Assembly (NCBI RefSeq): GCF_000956545.1
Contig: NZ_JYIT01000076.1
Coordinates: forward strand, 1-64,000
Origin: Microbacterium azadirachtae
GTDB lineage: Bacteria > Actinomycetota > Actinomycetes > Actinomycetales > Microbacteriaceae
Length of the DNA stretch: 64,000 bases
Direction: 5' to 3'
Shown: one piece after another, positions 1-8,691 of the stretch
How positions within the stretch are numbered: the stretch's first letter is position 1
Layout of the letters: each line of letters begins with the position of its first letter
The notes under the pieces: generated by a model
The model's input: only the letters and a program-made list of their open reading frames with translations
What the model was told of the DNA's origin: nothing
Database searches by the model: none
Made by a program: the position numbers and the translations under genes

Positions 1-962
1 CCGCCGCGCAGCTCGTGGGCCCGCTCCTCGGCGGCCTGTTCGTCGACCTGCTCTCCTGGCGCTTCGTGTTCCTCATCAACGTGCTGCCGATCGCGGTGAC
101 GCTGGTGCTGCTGTCCCGCCTGCATCTGCCCGACCCCCCGCGCACGGTGCGGGTCGACTGGCTCAGCGGCGCGCTATGCGCGATCGGCCTCGGCGGTGTG
201 GTCTACGCGCTCATCGAGCAGCCGCACCAGGGCTGGTCGTCCCCCGCCATCCTCCTCACCGGGATCGGCGGCGCCGCCCTGCTGGCCCTGTTCCTGCTGC
301 GGCAGCGGCGTCCGCAGCCGCTCATGCCGCTGTCGCTGTTCCGGGTGCGCAATTTCGCCTGGGGCAATCTGGCCACCCTGTTCGTGTATGCGGCGCTGTC
401 GCTGAACGGCTTCGTGCTCGGCGTCTACCTGCAGCAGGGCGCGGGGCTCAAGGCCACCGAGGCGGGGCTGGCCAGCCTGCCCATCACGATCCTGATGATC
501 CTGCTCAGCTCCCGCGCCGGCCGGCTGGCCGGGCGTCTCGGACCCCGGCTGTTCATGGCCGCCGGTCCGCTGATCATGGCCGCGGGGGTGCTCCTGCTCC
601 TGCTCGTCGCCGAGCAGTTCGACTACTGGTGGCAGGTGCTCCCGGCGATGATCGTGCTCGGCGTGGGGCTCTCCGTCACGGTCGCGCCCCTCACCTCGGC
701 GATCCTCGGCTCGATCGACGAGAGCCGATCCGGCATCGCCTCGGCGGTCAACAACGCCGTGTCGCGTGTGGCCGGGCTCCTCGTCGTCGCGATGCTGTCC
801 ACGATCGTGGGCGGCACGCTGAACCTCGCGGGCTTCCACACGGCCACGCTCGTCACGGCTGCGCTCTTCGCGATCGGCGGGATCGTGTCCTGGATCGGGA
901 TCCGACGTCCCGCGGCCGAGCCGGCGATGCCGGATCCTGCCGTGTCGGATCCGTCCGCCTGA
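1..962 (+). CDS. MFS drug-exporter-like permease (DHA2/EmrB type), 5' truncated
   Basis: The frame is already open at base 3, so the true start lies upstream and only the C-terminal ~319 residues are seen. The first residues carry the MFS motif C type signature GPLLGG followed by a WRFVFLINV stretch, which is the usual junction of TM5 and TM6 in 14-TM DHA2 exporters. About eight hydrophobic helices follow, and the tail is a short Pro/Asp-rich cytoplasmic end. These proteins export drugs or dyes by proton antiport. The substrate cannot be told from sequence. The gene converges on the acetyltransferase downstream with a 34-nt gap. Confidence 0.85.
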   Translation, partial: AAQLVGPLLGGLFVDLLSWRFVFLINVLPIAVTLVLLSRLHLPDPPRTVRVDWLSGALCAIGLGGVVYALIEQPHQGWSSPAILLTGIGGAALLALFLLRQRRPQPLMPLSLFRVRNFAWGNLATLFVYAALSLNGFVLGVYLQQGAGLKATEAGLASLPITILMILLSSRAGRLAGRLGPRLFMAAGPLIMAAGVLLLLLVAEQFDYWWQVLPAMIVLGVGLSVTVAPLTSAILGSIDESRSGIASAVNNAVSRVAGLLVVAMLSTIVGGTLNLAGFHTATLVTAALFAIGGIVSWIGIRRPAAEPAMPDPAVSDPSA

Positions 963-996
963 GCCCCGCGGCCCGGAGCGGCCGAGCGGGAGCGGG

Positions 997-1638
997 TCAG
1001 AGCGGCAGATCCGTGTGCGGCAGGTCGGTCGGCGGCACCGCCGCCCAGTCGGCCGGGACGCGCCCCTCGGTCCACCGGTTGAGCACACCGCCCGGCACGT
1101 CCTCGCGCACGAGCGAGAACGCGAGGTGGTCGCGCCAGTCGCCGTCGATGTGGATGAACCGGCGTCGCAGCCCCTCGTAGCGGAAGCCGAGCTTCTGCAC
1201 GACGCGCAGACTCGGCCGGTTCTCCGGGCGCAGACAGATCTCGATGCGGTGCAGCCCGAGGTCCGTGAAGGCGAGATCGGTCGCCATCGCGACCGCCGCC
1301 GGGGTGATCCCGTGCCCCGCGAAACGCTCGCTCACCCAGTAGCCGATGGTCGCGGAGCACAGCGAGCCCCGCATCACGCCCCAGATGTTGAGCTGGCCGG
1401 CGATGACCCCGTCATACTCCATCACGAACGGGTAGCCGGTGCCGTCGCGGTACTGCTGCAGCAGACGGCGGATGCTGACCCGCATGTCGATGCCGGTCTG
1501 CAGGCCGGGCAGCGTCGCCTCCCACGGCTGCAGCCAGCGCCGGTTCGTGACCAGCTCATGCTGCAGCGGGCGCGCGTCCTTCGGCCGGATCAGCCGCAGC
1601 TCCACCGGTCCGTGCCGCATCGGGGCCGAGATGTCCAC
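997..1638 (-). CDS. GNAT family N-acetyltransferase (RimJ/RimL type)
   Basis: A 213-residue protein of the RimJ/RimL-like GNAT group. The N-terminal RPKDARPLQ segment, the central beta strands around FVMEYDGVIAGQLNI and the C-terminal RVVQKLGFRYEGLRRR motif (acetyl-CoA binding, then the family's typical C-terminal end) are visible. The family acetylates N-terminal amines of proteins or small amines; the substrate here is unknown. The GTG start is 7 nt after the galU stop, so the two genes form an operon. An in-frame ATG six codons later is an alternative start. Confidence 0.85.
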   Translation of the reverse strand: MDISAPMRHGPVELRLIRPKDARPLQHELVTNRRWLQPWEATLPGLQTGIDMRVSIRRLLQQYRDGTGYPFVMEYDGVIAGQLNIWGVMRGSLCSATIGYWVSERFAGHGITPAAVAMATDLAFTDLGLHRIEICLRPENRPSLRVVQKLGFRYEGLRRRFIHIDGDWRDHLAFSLVREDVPGGVLNRWTEGRVPADWAAVPPTDLPHTDLPL

Positions 1639-1645
1639 GAGCCGC

Positions 1646-2542
1646 TCAGATCCCCTCGGCGAACTCCTTGAGCCAGACGCGCAGGTCCGGCCCGAGGTCG
1701 TCGCGGTCGGCGGCCAGCTGCACGATCGCCTTGATGTACTCGAGGCGATCGCCGGTGTCGTAACGGCGGCCGCGGAAGATCAGGCCGTGCACGCCCGGGC
1801 CGTCCGGGTCGGCGGCCAGCTCCTGCAGCGCGTCCGTGAGCTGGATCTCCCCTCCCTTGCCCGGCGGGGTGCGCTCCAGGATGTCGAAGACGGCCGCGGG
1901 CAGCACGTACCGGCCGATCACGGCCAGGTTCGACGGCGCCTCCTCGCGTGCCGGCTTCTCGACCAGCCCCGTCACGTGGCGGACGTGGTCCGGTGCGCCC
2001 TCGGGGATCCCGTCGACGGCCGCCGTGCCGTAGAGGTGGATCTGCTCCGGCTCCACCTCCATGAGCGCGATCACGGCCGCGCCGGAGCGCTCGTGCTCGG
2101 CGATCATCTCGGTGAGCAGGGGATCGCGCTCGTCCATGAGGTCGTCGCCGAGGAGCACCGCGAACGAGCTGTCGCCGACGTGGGTGCGGGCGCGGAGCAC
2201 GGCGTGCCCCAGTCCCTTGGGCTCGCCCTGACGCAGATAGTGGATGTCCGCCAGGTCGCTGGATGCGACGACGCGAGCCAGTCGGCTGTGGTCGCCCTTC
2301 TGGCTCAGCTTGCCCTCGAGCTCGGGGACGGAGTCGAAGTGGTTCGAGATCGCGTTCTTGTTCCGGCCGATGATCACGAGGATGTCCTCGATGCCCGCGG
2401 CCACCGCCTCCTCGACGACGTACTGGATCGCCGGCTTGTCGACGACGGGCAGCATCTCCTTGGGCATCGCCTTCGTGGCCGGGAGGAACCGCGTGCCCAG
2501 ACCCGCCGCAGGGATCACGGCCTTGATGCGTGCCTTCGTCAT
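1646..2542 (-). CDS. galU: UTP--glucose-1-phosphate uridylyltransferase
   Basis: At 298 residues this is the normal GalU length. It makes UDP-glucose from UTP and glucose-1-phosphate for cell-wall polysaccharides and glycolipids. The nucleotide-binding start reads VIPAAGLGTRFLPATKAMPK, followed by the KPAIQYVVEEAVAAGI segment and VEKP later, all typical of the family. A TAAGCT -10-like hexamer at 2549-2554 sits 6 nt before the ATG on the coding strand, so the mRNA is probably leaderless. It is transcribed away from the cyclo-ligase gene and is followed directly by the GNAT gene. Confidence 0.95.
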   Translation of the reverse strand: MTKARIKAVIPAAGLGTRFLPATKAMPKEMLPVVDKPAIQYVVEEAVAAGIEDILVIIGRNKNAISNHFDSVPELEGKLSQKGDHSRLARVVASSDLADIHYLRQGEPKGLGHAVLRARTHVGDSSFAVLLGDDLMDERDPLLTEMIAEHERSGAAVIALMEVEPEQIHLYGTAAVDGIPEGAPDHVRHVTGLVEKPAREEAPSNLAVIGRYVLPAAVFDILERTPPGKGGEIQLTDALQELAADPDGPGVHGLIFRGRRYDTGDRLEYIKAIVQLAADRDDLGPDLRVWLKEFAEGI

Positions 2543-2646
2543 CTGCTCAGCTTAGGGCGCGTCGCGCGCGTCGAACCCTGCGTACAGCGCGGACGGCGCG
2601 GATCGCCTCGCGTCCGCACGTGCGCCCCGCCGGTAGAATCGGGGCC

Positions 2647-3237
2647 ATGCCGGGCGCCATCGACCATGCGAAACGCGCGCTGCGCGCCGACCTGCGCGAG
2701 CGTCGCGCGCTGCTGTCCGACGCGCAGCGGGCTGCGGCGGAGGCGGCCCTCACGGCACGTCTGAACGATCTGGTCGCGACGACCGGCGCCCGCTCGGTCT
2801 CGTGCTTCCTGTCCACCACGACCGAGCCCGGCACCCGCACCTTCATCCGGGAGGCCGTCGCGCGCGGGATCCGGGTGCTGCTGCCCATCACCCGCGAGGA
2901 CGGCCTGCTGGACTGGGCCGTCGCCGGCGACGAGGACGAGATCACGACCGGGCTGCACGGTCTGCCCGAGCCGACCGGCGAGATCCTGAACCCCATGGCG
3001 CTCGACGAGGTCGACCTGCTCCTGGTCCCCGCGGCCGCCGTTGACCGCACCGGGATGCGCATGGGCTGGGGCCGCGGGTACTTCGACCGCACGCTCGGCT
3101 CGATGCAGAAGTGCCCGCCCGCGTACGCCGTCGTGTTCGACTCCGAGATCCTCGACGAGGTCCCCCGGGATGTGCACGACCAGCCGGTCACCGGCGCGGT
3201 CACGCCCGAGCGCACCGTCGTCTTCCCCCTGACCTGA
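2647..3237 (+). CDS. 5-formyltetrahydrofolate cyclo-ligase
   Basis: A 196-residue enzyme that converts 5-formyl-THF to 5,10-methenyl-THF with ATP, returning stored folate to the one-carbon pool. The C-terminal GMRMGWGRGYFDRTL motif is the family's phosphate and folate-binding loop, and the N-terminal KRALRADLRERRALLS helix is typical. The frame is open further upstream, but the ATG at 2647 matches the family start and has a TAGAAT hexamer at 2634-2639, 7 nt upstream, indicating a leaderless transcript divergent from galU. Confidence 0.92.
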   Translation: MPGAIDHAKRALRADLRERRALLSDAQRAAAEAALTARLNDLVATTGARSVSCFLSTTTEPGTRTFIREAVARGIRVLLPITREDGLLDWAVAGDEDEITTGLHGLPEPTGEILNPMALDEVDLLLVPAAAVDRTGMRMGWGRGYFDRTLGSMQKCPPAYAVVFDSEILDEVPRDVHDQPVTGAVTPERTVVFPLT

Positions 3238-3267
3238 CCCTTCCTCACCGAGACCCTGCGAGGCCCC

Positions 3268-3543
3268 ATGCCCACTTACTCCTACGCCTGCACCGCCTGC
3301 GGCCACCGCTTCGACGCCGTGCAGTCGTTCTCCGACAGCGCGCTCACCGAGTGCCCCGAGTGCCACGGGCGGCTCCGCAAGGAGTACGGATCGATCGGCG
3401 TGACGTTCAACGGCTCCGGCTTCTATCGCACCGACTCGCGGTCCGGATCCGGCTCGTCGTCCTCCTCGGGTGCATCATCGAAGGCGGAATCGACGGCGAG
3501 CGCCAAGCCGGCGCCCGCCTCCGCACCGGCCTCGGGATCCTAG
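3268..3543 (+). CDS. FmdB-family zinc ribbon protein
   Basis: A 91-residue protein with an FmdB/CxxC regulatory-type zinc ribbon: Cys8 and Cys11 (ACTACGH) pair with CPEC near residue 31, giving a four-cysteine zinc site. The last ~35 residues are a low-complexity Ser/Ala/Pro tail. The precise function of the family is not established. It lies 30 nt after the cyclo-ligase and just before mscL, probably in one transcript. Confidence 0.88.
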   Translation: MPTYSYACTACGHRFDAVQSFSDSALTECPECHGRLRKEYGSIGVTFNGSGFYRTDSRSGSGSSSSSGASSKAESTASAKPAPASAPASGS

Positions 3544-3571
3544 GCCGACCTTTCAGGGGAGAGAAAGAACA

Positions 3572-3982
3572 ATGATCAAGGGCTTCAAGGAGTTCATCCT
3601 CCGCGGCAATGTCATCGACCTGGCCGTCGCGGTCGTCATCGGGGCGGCGTTCTCGGCCATCGTCGACGCGATCGTCAAGGGACTCATCAACCCGCTCATC
3701 GCCCTGTTCTTCAGCGCACAGGATCTCAACCACCTGGTCTGGGAGGTCCCCAACCTGCAGGGCACCACCACCACCTTCGCCTACGGCTCGATCATCGGGG
3801 CCGTCATCAACTTCCTCGCCGTCGCCGTCGTCATCTACTTCGCGTTCGTGATGCCGATGAACCACTTCAACCAGCGCCGGGCCGCGAAGGCCGGCGTGAC
3901 GGAGGAGCCCGAAGCCCTGCCCAGCGAGCAGGAGCTGCTGATCCAGATCCGCGATCTGCTCGAGAAGCAGAAGTCGGCCTGA
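3572..3982 (+). CDS. mscL: Large-conductance mechanosensitive channel
   Basis: A 136-residue MscL homologue. It forms a homopentameric pore that opens under membrane tension and vents solutes on hypo-osmotic shock. It begins MIKGFKEFILRGNVIDLAVA with TM1 (residues ~13-40), a periplasmic loop rich in Thr/Asn, TM2 (~68-95), and a cytoplasmic amphipathic helix ending in DLLEKQK. A strong purine-rich site (ggggagagaaag) precedes the ATG by about 6 nt and selects this start over longer in-frame options. Confidence 0.96.
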   Translation: MIKGFKEFILRGNVIDLAVAVVIGAAFSAIVDAIVKGLINPLIALFFSAQDLNHLVWEVPNLQGTTTTFAYGSIIGAVINFLAVAVVIYFAFVMPMNHFNQRRAAKAGVTEEPEALPSEQELLIQIRDLLEKQKSA

Positions 3983-3993
3983 CCTGCATCCTC

Positions 3994-4026
3994 GACGCCC
4001 GGCGCCCTCGTGGCGACCGGGGCGTC
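3994..4026 (+). terminator. Imperfect GC hairpin after mscL
   Basis: The arms gacgcccggcgcc and ggcgaccggggcgtc fold around a ctcgt loop, with small bulges. It sits 12 nt after the mscL stop, between two convergent genes, so it can serve as terminator for mscL. No T-run follows. Confidence 0.45.
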
Positions 4027-4045
4027 GTCGTCTCGGGACGCACGG

Positions 4046-4261
4046 TCAGTAGTGCGGCGGCACCTCGCGGCGCATGCGGTCGTCGTTGGGGCCGCCGGTC
4101 CCCGTCGCGGGCGCGGAGCCGTCGCGATCGCGCTCGTCGGGTTCGGCGTGCGTCCCCGGTGCGGGGGTCAGTCTCGCGCGCCGCGACCCGCGCACCCGCA
4201 CGACCCGCTGACGGGAATCGGTGGCGTCGGCCCGCGGCTGCGGGTCAGGATCGTCAGGCAT
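4046..4261 (-). CDS. Small hypothetical protein downstream of the helicase-like gene
   Basis: A 71-residue protein, acidic and Pro-rich at the start, with basic Arg clusters in the middle and the end GGPNDDRMRREVPPHY. I do not recognise a characterised family, although a C-terminal ND-R-R-PPH pattern resembles short conserved actinobacterial hypotheticals. The ATG chosen overlaps the stop of the upstream helicase-like gene in the sequence ATGCCTGA (8-nt overlap), which suggests translational coupling. An in-frame ATG ten codons upstream is possible. There is no membrane segment or signal peptide. Confidence 0.6.
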   Translation of the reverse strand: MPDDPDPQPRADATDSRQRVVRVRGSRRARLTPAPGTHAEPDERDRDGSAPATGTGGPNDDRMRREVPPHY

Positions 4262-7200
4262 CGTCGACGTCGAGGGGTTGCGTGTCTCCATCGACGCGCG
4301 GCGCGTCCAGCGGGACTCCGAGCACGGCGCCGATGCGGCGGGCCACCCCGGCCGGGTCGCTGTACAGGTCGAACGCGTGCACGCGGATGTAGTGCCAGCC
4401 CAGGCGCCGCAGCACCTGCGGGCGCAGGCGCAGCGTCTCGCGCAGCGACTCGGGTCGCGACTCCGGATCCGGCTCGATCACCACGGCCTTGCCCGCGTGC
4501 TGGGCGACCAGGGGCAGCAGGCCGCGATAGTCGACGTCGACGGCGATGCCCAGGCGGCGCAGCTCACGGGCGAGGGCCAGCGTGAGCGGATCCGCCTGGT
4601 CCTCCGCGCGCTCCTCGCGCGCGTGGCCCGCGAGACCGCCGAGGATCGACATGAGCGTGGCGGCGCCGTGATCGAGACGGCCCTCGTCGAACGACGAGGG
4701 GCGGATCGAGGAGACGATCACCATCGACCGGCGAGCCCGGGTCATCCCGATCGTGAGCAGGCGGTCGCCGTCGGGCGAGGAAAGGTCGCCGAAGTCGCTG
4801 AGAACCCGGCCGTGCTTGGTGACGCCGAAGCCGAGGGAGAAGATCACGCGGTCGCGACTCTCCGCGGCCGCCTCCTCCAGCGTCAGCACGATGAACGGCT
4901 CCTGGGTGTCCCTGCCCACGAACTCGGCGACGTCGCTACGCCCGGCGAAGGCGACCGACACGGCGGCGAACACGCGCTCCGCGTGCGTGCGGCTCGCCGT
5001 CACCACCATGAGGGACTCGGTGGGGCGGTGCACCGCGTGCTCCACGACGAGCGTGACCACGCGCGCGACCTCGGCCTCGGGGCTCTCCATCGCGCCGGTG
5101 TCGGGGTTCGGGATCCCCACGCCGCCCTCGACGTAGTCGACCGTGAGCGACCCGCGGCCGAGGTACGAGCCGGCCCACGGCAGCGACACGATCTCGCCGC
5201 CGTAGAACGCGTCGTTGATGAGCGAGGCGAGGTCCTCTCCCCCCGCGCGGTAGCTGCGGGTGAGCGTGACGACGGGGAGGAGCTCAGAGAGGCGCTCGAA
5301 CACCGACACCTCGTCGAAGGGCTCCTCCTCGTCCCGGTCGTCGGCGGGCACCGTCGCGACCTGGAAGGGCGTCGGCTTCTGCAGCACGGGATCGCCGAAC
5401 GCGACGATCTGGCGCGCCCGCCGGATCGCGGGCGTCGCCTCGGCCAGGTTGATCGCGGCGGCGTCGACCAGGATCACGGTGTCGAACTCGACGGAGTCGG
5501 GCAGTTCGGGCACCTGGTACGGCGACGCGATCCAGACGGGCGCGAGCACCCGCATGAGGGTCGGGGCCGCGGCCACCAGCTCGGCGACCGTGGTGCGGTG
5601 CTGCGTGAGCGCGTGGCGGAGGTTCTGCGCCTCCGTCGCCTCGTCGACGATCGCGATCTTCCACTGCCCGCTCAGCTGCCAGGCCAGCAGCGGCCCGGCG
5701 GCTCCGGCGTGCGCCTCGTCCACGAGGCGGAAGTCGCGCTCCAGCTGGTCGACGACGGACGTGTTCGCCCCCAGCAGCGAGCGGTTCTGCCGCAGCGCCT
5801 GCTCGAGCAGCGACTGCCACCAGGCGTATTCGAGCTCGACGCCGACGCGGTCCTCCGAGAGGTGCCGGGTCGACAGGTCGACCAGCAGCGGCTCCAGGCC
5901 GAGCGAGGCCAGCTCGTCGCGGATCCGGGCGCGCTCGATGAGGTTCTCGAAGACGTCCGACTTCGCGGCCAGGCCCGCCAGCGTGCGCACGAGCCTCGCC
6001 ACCGGAAGCGCGGCGAGCGGCTCGCGCCGCCCCAGGGCCGCGTCGAGCTCGGCGAGCTGGGCGTCGACGTCCCGCCAGGCGACCGAGGCGTCCGCGAGGC
6101 CGAGCGGGATCTCGGGCGCGACCCCGGCGTCGACGTAGCGCTGCCACTCGGTGCGCTGCGCCTGGATGCGCGAGAGCGCCTCGTGCATGTCGCCGACGTG
6201 CGCGCCGGGCCGCACGTACTCCTTGGCCAGCTGGCGGAGCCGGCGGCGATTGGCCCCGGTCATCGCCGGAGCGTCGCGCCGGCTGCCGTGCGCCTTGATG
6301 AGCTCGCCGAGAGGACGCTCGAACACGGCCGGCGTGAAGCGGTCCAGGGAGTCCCGGATGCCCCGGAGCAGGCGCAGGTACTCGCCCAGCTCCGCGATGG
6401 TCGCGAACGGGCGCATCCGCGTCTGCGCGATGAGCTCGTAGCCTTGCTCGAGCAGGTCGGGGACCGTGCGGGCGTGCAGGCTCTCCGCGAGCGCGTGCAC
6501 GCGGTGCGCCTCCTCCGTGGAGGAGAACACCACGCCGTACCACGGGGAGTCGTCCGGCCCGAACCGGAACTCGCCCAGCCGCGCGGCCTGCGCGAGCGCC
6601 TCGCCGGCGCGGGTGCGGTCCTCGGCGAGGTTCTGCAGCGCGGTGCGTCCGAGCCGGGCCGTCGTGGTCGGCGGCGTCGGGAGCAGCGCGAGCCGGGTCA
6701 GCATGCGGGTGGCGTCGAGCACGCTCGCGCCCAGCGCCGGATCCTTCTCGGTCAGGGCGCGACGGTAGTCGCGCAGAACGGTGCGCAGCCGCACCAGGGC
6801 GTCGTCGATCTCGGCCAGCTTGGGGGCCGCGGCCTTCTCGTTGCGGCCGATCGCGCGCACCAGATCCCGGCGCACCGACGCGGGAGACACCGCGAAGCCG
6901 TCCAGGCCGATGCCGCTCAGCCGGTGCCGCACGCCGTCGAGCGTGGAGCGCCGCGGCGAGACCACGAGCACGCGCCGTCCTGCGCGCACCAGTTCGCCGA
7001 TCGCGTTGATCACCGTCTGCGTGCCGCCGGTTCCGGGAAGCGTGGAGACGGTGAGCGAGTGCCCCGCGGCGATGCGGGCGAGCACCTGCTCCTGCTCCTG
7101 GTCCGCGTCGAGAAGCAGGTTGTCCGACGCCGGGGCGCGGTCGTCGGGCCCCGCCGCCGAGGGTGTCGGGCCGGGGGCGCTGATGCGTTCGCGATCGGCG

Positions 7201-7913
7201 GCGTGACCGGCGAGCGCGTTCAGCATCGGGTGGTCGAGGTCGTGCGCGTCGCGGGCCATCGCCGTGCCCACGTCGGCGAAGGTGGACACGACCATGCGCG
7301 GCTGCACCGAGAACGTGTCGACCGACTTCGTCGCCGCGCGCAGCATGTCGATCGCGGGCTGCGGGGCGAACACGCCGTTCTGGTAGGCGAGGGCCGCCAG
7401 CCGCGCGTCGTCGATCGTGATGCCGAAGTGGTCGCGCGCGATGCGCACCAGCTCGGGGTTGAGGGAGAACTGGCCGTGCAGCTTGAGCTCGTAGTCGGCG
7501 TAGTGACGGCGGATCGCCAGCGGGCGCAGCAGCATCGGCGCGGCGTAGTCGACGCCGCCGATGCGCCAGGTGCACAAGCCGACCGCGAGGTGCACCGCGT
7601 CGAGGCCGCGCACCGTGCGCAGTTCGGTGTTCTTCGCCGTGATGCGGTCGGCGGCCAGGCGTGCGTTGCGCAGACCCACCTCGTCGCGGAAAAGGTTGGA
7701 CAGCAGGGTCGATCGACCGGTGATGAACTGCGGCAGGCTCCCCGGATGCGCCCGCGAGATGTCGATGCCTGCTGCCGCGACGTCGCGATACGCGGTGAGC
7801 GGCGAGGGTCCGCCGAGCTCGGCCGCCTCCGCCCTCAGACGCGCGCGCTCGGTCGTCGCCGCATGCGCGACGCGCACTCCCGGTTCTGCCACATCGACGT
7901 CGCTGGGCGTCAC
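4254..7913 (-). CDS. Large superfamily-1-like helicase/ATPase homologue with degenerate motifs and REase-like C-terminus
   Basis: Begins at a GTG (7913-7911) with GGAGG 8 nt upstream; that site decides against a start 13 codons earlier. The product has 1219 residues. It looks like an SF1 DNA helicase: a Walker-A-like loop at residues ~293-300 (PGTGGTQT), helical inserts in the middle, motif III-like GDPVLQKPTPF, SYRAGGEDLASLI, and a late LTIGMTRARRSMVIV segment. The last ~90 residues resemble the nuclease-like tail seen on such proteins. Key residues are altered: Walker A lysine is Gly, the Walker B region reads VILVDAAAI without the acidic DE pair, and the tail has IEPDPES where a nuclease core would be expected. 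Function unknown; DNA or RNA binding without ATP hydrolysis is an inference. Confidence 0.75.
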   Translation of the reverse strand: MTPSDVDVAEPGVRVAHAATTERARLRAEAAELGGPSPLTAYRDVAAAGIDISRAHPGSLPQFITGRSTLLSNLFRDEVGLRNARLAADRITAKNTELRTVRGLDAVHLAVGLCTWRIGGVDYAAPMLLRPLAIRRHYADYELKLHGQFSLNPELVRIARDHFGITIDDARLAALAYQNGVFAPQPAIDMLRAATKSVDTFSVQPRMVVSTFADVGTAMARDAHDLDHPMLNALAGHAADRERISAPGPTPSAAGPDDRAPASDNLLLDADQEQEQVLARIAAGHSLTVSTLPGTGGTQTVINAIGELVRAGRRVLVVSPRRSTLDGVRHRLSGIGLDGFAVSPASVRRDLVRAIGRNEKAAAPKLAEIDDALVRLRTVLRDYRRALTEKDPALGASVLDATRMLTRLALLPTPPTTTARLGRTALQNLAEDRTRAGEALAQAARLGEFRFGPDDSPWYGVVFSSTEEAHRVHALAESLHARTVPDLLEQGYELIAQTRMRPFATIAELGEYLRLLRGIRDSLDRFTPAVFERPLGELIKAHGSRRDAPAMTGANRRRLRQLAKEYVRPGAHVGDMHEALSRIQAQRTEWQRYVDAGVAPEIPLGLADASVAWRDVDAQLAELDAALGRREPLAALPVARLVRTLAGLAAKSDVFENLIERARIRDELASLGLEPLLVDLSTRHLSEDRVGVELEYAWWQSLLEQALRQNRSLLGANTSVVDQLERDFRLVDEAHAGAAGPLLAWQLSGQWKIAIVDEATEAQNLRHALTQHRTTVAELVAAAPTLMRVLAPVWIASPYQVPELPDSVEFDTVILVDAAAINLAEATPAIRRARQIVAFGDPVLQKPTPFQVATVPADDRDEEEPFDEVSVFERLSELLPVVTLTRSYRAGGEDLASLINDAFYGGEIVSLPWAGSYLGRGSLTVDYVEGGVGIPNPDTGAMESPEAEVARVVTLVVEHAVHRPTESLMVVTASRTHAERVFAAVSVAFAGRSDVAEFVGRDTQEPFIVLTLEEAAAESRDRVIFSLGFGVTKHGRVLSDFGDLSSPDGDRLLTIGMTRARRSMVIVSSIRPSSFDEGRLDHGAATLMSILGGLAGHAREERAEDQADPLTLALARELRRLGIAVDVDYRGLLPLVAQHAGKAVVIEPDPESRPESLRETLRLRPQVLRRLGWHYIRVHAFDLYSDPAGVARRIGAVLGVPLDAPRVDGDTQPLDVDDA

Positions 7914-8113
7914 GGACCTGTCCTCCGCATTCTTCCCGTCACGTCGCCACACACGACAAAGACTAGGCGTGTCGGACGGGTGGAACCGTCAGATCCGCTG
8001 GGTTTTGCCGGATTCAGCTCCGTTCTCCCTCCACAGCGGGCCTTTTCCGACTTCTTCCCCCCGTTTGCGCGCTCCCCGCCGGCGGCGTCGGCGGCGTGAT
8101 CGAGGATGGGGGC

Positions 8114-8671
8114 ATGAGCTTCCGCTACGACTTCGCCGACACCCCGTTCGGGGATGCGCTCCTCGTCTTCTCCGATGACGGACTGGTCGCCTTCGATCTG
8201 CCGGAGGGCATGCACCGCGACTCCCCGTGGGCGCTCGAGGCGATCACCCGGATGCTGCACACGCTGCCGGAGCCGGATCCGGGAGCGGGAGCGGAGATCG
8301 ACGAGCTGCTGCGCGCCTACTTCGACGGGGAGCCGATCCGCTTCGACCAGGAGCTGCGCCTGGACTGGCGGCTCGCGAACGGCTTCACCCGGACGGCCCT
8401 GCAGGCGGTGTGCGAGATCCCCTGGGGCGAGACCGCGAGCTACGGCGAGGTGGCGGCGCTCGCCGGGAGCCCCGGGGCGGCCAGGGCCGTCGGCACGGCG
8501 TGCCGCACCACACCGTTCTCGATCGTCGTGCCCGTGCACCGTGTGGTGCGCGCCGACGGCTCGCCCGGGCAGTACGGCGCCCACCCCGAGCGCAAGCAGT
8601 ACCTGCTGGAGCTCGAGTCCGACGCCGCCGCGCATCGCCCGCCCGCGGACGGCGTCCGCCCCGGCGTGTAG
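8114..8671 (+). CDS. O6-alkylguanine alkyltransferase-like protein lacking the acceptor cysteine
   Basis: 185 residues with the two-part Ogt/MGMT layout: an N-terminal RNase-H-like half and a C-terminal winged helix. Seen in the C-terminal half are ASYGEVA (nucleotide-flipping Tyr), RAVGTA (Arg finger) and VPVHRVVRADG. In active transferases the last motif is PCHRV; here codon 8534-8536 is GTG, so residue 141 is Val. Without Cys the protein cannot accept an alkyl group. Known alkyltransferase-like (ATL) proteins carry Trp or Ala there and flag lesions for nucleotide excision repair, a plausible role here. The ATG at 8114 is preferred to a GTG six codons earlier because gaggatgggggc precedes it. 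Confidence 0.85.
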   Translation: MSFRYDFADTPFGDALLVFSDDGLVAFDLPEGMHRDSPWALEAITRMLHTLPEPDPGAGAEIDELLRAYFDGEPIRFDQELRLDWRLANGFTRTALQAVCEIPWGETASYGEVAALAGSPGAARAVGTACRTTPFSIVVPVHRVVRADGSPGQYGAHPERKQYLLELESDAAAHRPPADGVRPGV

Positions 8672-8688
8672 GCCGCCGGGGCGGACGC
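8652..8688. terminator. Bidirectional terminator overlapping the end of the alkyltransferase-like gene
   Basis: Perfect 14-bp arms gcgtccgccccggc and gccggggcggacgc with a 9-nt loop that contains the TAG stop. It separates two convergent genes. Confidence 0.7.
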
Positions 8689-8691
8689 GCC

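Noticed and set aside
4221..8099. A 1292-codon open frame on the plus strand
   Set aside because: It is antisense to the helicase-like gene, Arg/His/Gly/Ala-rich without domains; such frames are a by-product of high third-position GC.
8534..8536. Frameshift or error as the cause of the missing Cys in the alkyltransferase-like gene
   Set aside because: The frame is continuous and flanking residues are conserved; Cys to Val needs two base changes, so a single base-call error is unlikely.
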